Below are positions 62,085 to 64,000 of a stretch of 64,000 bases of DNA, one piece after another. Made by a program: the position numbers and the translations under genes. Below the pieces are notes generated by a model. That model ran no database searches, had not been told where the DNA came from, and saw nothing but the letters and a program-made list of their open reading frames with translations. Where the stretch lies: positions 26,313 to 90,312 of IMG/VR virus record IMGVR_UViG_3300022682_000016; one strand, given 5' to 3'. The first letter of the stretch is position 1, and each line of letters begins with the position of its first letter. The DNA comes from a virus.

Positions 62085-62978
62085 TTAACCAGCTGTGTTA
62101 AAAGTTCCCTTTGCAACAGCTTTGCCATTGTGTACAGTCATGGCTAGAAGCTCATAACCAACAAAACCAAGTTGCAAATTGTCCGGATCATCAGCGGGGA
62201 TAACATCCACGTCACGACGAATAGGAGTCCAAGCTGTGAATTCCGGTTCAGCGATGATGTAGAAAGTACCGCTAGTGACTTGGTCATTGATATAAATATC
62301 AGCATCCCAAATGCTTCCAAGATAACCGGATTTACGGATTTCTTCACGGGCAACATTATCGATGTCCTGATACTGCCAACGACGAATACCTTGGATGCCG
62401 TAAGGAGACATCAAGATACTCTTAACACGCAGACGATGACGTTCAACCTGAGTAAATGCACGGGCAAGAGCGTCTTTGGTCAGGTAGGTAGAAATGACCG
62501 TAGTTGTGTTAACCTGCTGAGAAGCAGTTTCTAACAGAGAGAAACCATAAAGGTCTTCACGAAGGGCCATACCCTGTTCCAAACGTTCTTTAACACGTTT
62601 CATTACCTGGTATAAACGTTTATAAAGTTCAGCGTAAGGGACTTTAGGACGAACAACGATTTCAAATTCTTCGAGTTCGGTACGTTCAACCTCAACTTCG
62701 ATAATACGAGTAGTACCATTGCGGCCAATTTTGACAGCGGTAAACTCATCAATATCGTTGTCGTAGATGATAGGCATTCCATCAGGCCAGCCTTCAACAA
62801 CGCTGAAACGACGATAAATACCAATGTAGTCCAGATACTTCCGAACAGGAGAAGCCAAGTTAGCAGCGATTTTATGAAGACCTGTGGGGGACTTCATCGC
62901 AGCCTGAAGGTCGGCTTCTTTCCGCATCATCGAAGCTTTAGCAGCTTCGCGTTTTGTAGATGCTTGTTTAGTAATCAT
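62085..62978 (-). CDS. Probable major capsid protein, 297 aa
   Basis: The first 43 residues are a basic helical segment (STKREAAKASMMRKEADL) that could be a removable delta domain. The rest fits an HK97-type fold: a strand pair and long spine helix (YAELYKRLYQVMKRVKERLE), an AREEIRKSGYLGSIWDADI region, then a beta end (GTFYIIAEPEFTAWTPIRR, LLAMTVHNGKAV) like other myophage capsids. It has a near-perfect GGAGG site, GC-richer and regular codons and a strong 3' hairpin, all signs of very high expression. The call rests on these and on its place; no diagnostic motif exists for this family. Confidence 0.68.
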   Translation of the reverse strand: MITKQASTKREAAKASMMRKEADLQAAMKSPTGLHKIAANLASPVRKYLDYIGIYRRFSVVEGWPDGMPIIYDNDIDEFTAVKIGRNGTTRIIEVEVERTELEEFEIVVRPKVPYAELYKRLYQVMKRVKERLEQGMALREDLYGFSLLETASQQVNTTTVISTYLTKDALARAFTQVERHRLRVKSILMSPYGIQGIRRWQYQDIDNVAREEIRKSGYLGSIWDADIYINDQVTSGTFYIIAEPEFTAWTPIRRDVDVIPADDPDNLQLGFVGYELLAMTVHNGKAVAKGTFNTAG

Positions 62979-63022
62979 TTAAAACCTCCGTGGTTTTGTT
63001 TAGTTGTATGTGTACGTCTGCC

Positions 63023-63054
63023 GATTTCGGTTCAGACTAGTTTCTTCCGAAATC
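63023..63054 (-). other. Hairpin in the capsid gene leader
   Basis: GATTTCGG (63023-63030) and CCGAAATC (63047-63054) form a perfect 8-bp stem with a 16-base loop, between the endonuclease stop and the capsid ribosome site. No T-run. It may be a processing or stabilising element of the capsid message. Confidence 0.45.
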
Positions 63055-63820
63055 AAACTGTTTGTTCAAATTCTTTTATATATTTCGCAATTCTTAAATG
63101 AGTCTTTATATCCCCATCATTCTTAATCCTATTAGCTCTATAACTAATTACAGAACAGTTCTCTTTTGTGTACCCTAAAGTTGGATCTAAACGATCCAAA
63201 GAAGGTGAATTATTAGTCATGATACCCACACCTCTTTTAATGGGTATAGAAAGTATTGGGCATATCGCAGGTACTTTAATATCATTTTTACGTAAAGTAC
63301 AGGGAACATTTAATGTTCTCGATCTACGTTTAGCTCCCCAATACAATTTATTTATTAACTGTTTATCATTAGATTGATACTTCAACGACAATTTTTTGTC
63401 ATGCGTAGACATGTATCGGACAACAGCTAGGTGTTCATCAGCAGTTGCATCATTTTTTATCATATTAGCTTTTTTTGATATGACAGCAATGTTATTGGGA
63501 ACATATCCTAATTTTGGGTTAATTCTATCTAGTGAAGGACCAAACATTCCATTACCAACTACTAAAGGTACTCCTAATATTGGACAAATATCTGGTATTT
63601 TTACATCATTTTTTGTTATAGTAAACAAAAGATTACCTTTACGAGCACGTTTACGAGCATCTTTTAACATCAACGTAACAGGATTAGATCTTCTACGTTG
63701 TTTAGCATATTCTCTAGCTAACTTTCTTTTAGTATCATTTTTTTTATCTGATCGCATACATTCTTTGCAAGTATTACGTCTACCGTCTACACACTCATAC
63801 GATATGTAGAATTCAGACAA
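63053..63820 (-). CDS. HNH/endonuclease VII-type homing endonuclease, duplicated core, probably 5'-truncated
   Basis: 255 residues from a TTG at 63820; the frame is open 45 bases further up. It has an N-terminal finger (CVDGRRNTCKEC, with an upstream RCRETKVLSEFY in the open frame). Two copies of one core follow: ICPILGVPLVV, PSLDRINPKLGYVPNN, VISKKANMIKNDA (about 75-130) and ICPILSIPIKR, PSLDRLDPTLGYTKEN, VISYRANRIKNDG (about 185-240). The cores match the Cys/Asp-Arg/Asn pattern of recombination endonuclease VII/HNH families. The first finger Cys is missing where the upstream TnpB element ends, so the gene was probably cut by that insertion. Free-standing next to the capsid gene, a typical homing site. 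Confidence 0.75.
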   Translation of the reverse strand: MSEFYISYECVDGRRNTCKECMRSDKKNDTKRKLAREYAKQRRRSNPVTLMLKDARKRARKGNLLFTITKNDVKIPDICPILGVPLVVGNGMFGPSLDRINPKLGYVPNNIAVISKKANMIKNDATADEHLAVVRYMSTHDKKLSLKYQSNDKQLINKLYWGAKRRSRTLNVPCTLRKNDIKVPAICPILSIPIKRGVGIMTNNSPSLDRLDPTLGYTKENCSVISYRANRIKNDGDIKTHLRIAKYIKEFEQTV

Positions 63821-63865
63821 TACCTTTGTTTCTCTGCATCTAATAGTTGTGGAAAGTATAGAAAT

Positions 63866-64000
63866 TCATTCCATGACTTTCCTCGACGCTTCGTCGGGAT
63901 TAGCTCCGGGAAGCAAGCTTCCCGGAGTCTTACAATCTCTCCACGTCTGTAATTCCGCATCAACTCCTACGGAGATCTTTAAAATATTCTTAGCAGCGTT
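63866..64000 (-). CDS. tnpB: TnpB C-terminus, partial at right edge
   Basis: 44 codons to TGA. It opens at the edge with NAAKNILK, the standard end of the TnpB RuvC domain (DRDxNAAxNIL), followed by a tail (TWRDCKTPGSLLPGANPDEA) encoded by the hairpin-rich DNA. It differs from the tail of the other TnpB in this window, so it is a second, unrelated element. Everything upstream is outside the window. Confidence 0.6.
   Translation of the reverse strand, partial: NAAKNILKISVGVDAELQTWRDCKTPGSLLPGANPDEASRKVME
63884..63927 (-). ncRNA. Candidate guide-RNA scaffold of the second TnpB element
   Basis: Two strong GC-rich hairpins inside the tnpB tail, in a genome that is otherwise AT-rich. This is where the omega/re-RNA of TnpB elements is encoded. 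No transcript evidence. Confidence 0.35.

Larger units (their letters stand above)
63851..64000 (-). mobile_element. Right end of a second TnpB element, cut by window edge
   Basis: Contains the 3' end of a tnpB and three hairpins in a row: GGAAAGT/ACTTTCC (63851-63882), CGACG/CGTCG (63884-63896) and a perfect 11-bp GC-rich CTCCGGGAAGC/GCTTCCCGGAG (63904-63927). Such stacked hairpins over the tnpB stop mark the right end and guide RNA of these elements. The other end lies beyond 64000. Confidence 0.55.

Noticed and set aside
63053-64000. Group I intron carrying the HNH endonuclease in the capsid gene
   Set aside because: The capsid gene has its own intact start and ribosome site downstream and no exon lies between the endonuclease and that start; the upstream structured DNA is better explained as a TnpB element end.
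1-64000. tRNA genes
   Set aside because: I saw no cloverleaf-like sequence in the gaps; nearly all bases are coding. A tRNA scan would be needed to exclude one fully.

Overview
The window is a stretch of a large, AT-rich, contractile-tailed (myovirus-type) bacteriophage genome. A replication, recombination and transcription arm reads rightward (about 1 to 16.5 kb). A virion arm reads leftward (about 64 to 16.5 kb). The two arms converge at about 16.49 kb, with no clear terminator between them. Tail sheath, tail tube, tape measure, baseplate J-type, spike and capsid-like genes are all present. Terminase and portal are not seen and presumably lie outside the window.

Rightward arm: a RecA/UvsX-like recombinase cut by the left edge, a bacterial-type clamp loader (DnaX-like) and a DnaN-like sliding clamp. 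These are followed by a family A DNA polymerase fused to an N-terminal uracil-DNA glycosylase domain (an arrangement known from SPO1-type phages), a translation initiation factor IF-1, an SbcD/SbcC pair, several small unknown genes (two possible ribbon-helix-helix proteins, a possible NusG-like protein with a possible sigma-region-4-like partner, a tiny Cys protein) and a 5'-3' exonuclease. The arm ends in two genes with signal peptides. One of them is a LamG-type protein with a C-terminal type IX secretion sorting domain.

Leftward arm, in transcription order: a partial TnpB at the right edge, a duplicated-domain HNH-type endonuclease, the probable major capsid protein, head-associated proteins (one with a five-times repeated SKKxA motif), a TnpB-only insertion element, a connector-like protein, a 2H-phosphoesterase/ADP-ribosyltransferase-like fusion, an amidase endolysin and a neck protein. 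Next come polyserine and beta-helix surface proteins, tail terminator, sheath, tube, two chaperone-like genes, tape measure, hub, spike, gp25-like and baseplate J proteins, fibres, and a 2554-residue polyserine-linked adhesin-like protein.

Host: the type IX sorting domain points to a host in a phylum with that secretion system (Bacteroidota, Fibrobacterota or relatives). Most genes have a clear Shine-Dalgarno sequence (GGAG/AGGAGG). Bacteroidota genes typically lack one, so a non-Bacteroidota member of this group is worth considering; this is inference only.

Most notable: phage IF-1; a phage protein addressed to the host type IX secretion system; the four-unit polyserine-linked giant protein; the repeated SKKxA motif; a TnpB element whose ORF is split exactly at an A AAA AAC slippery heptamer; and a second TnpB element that seems to have landed in a homing endonuclease gene.
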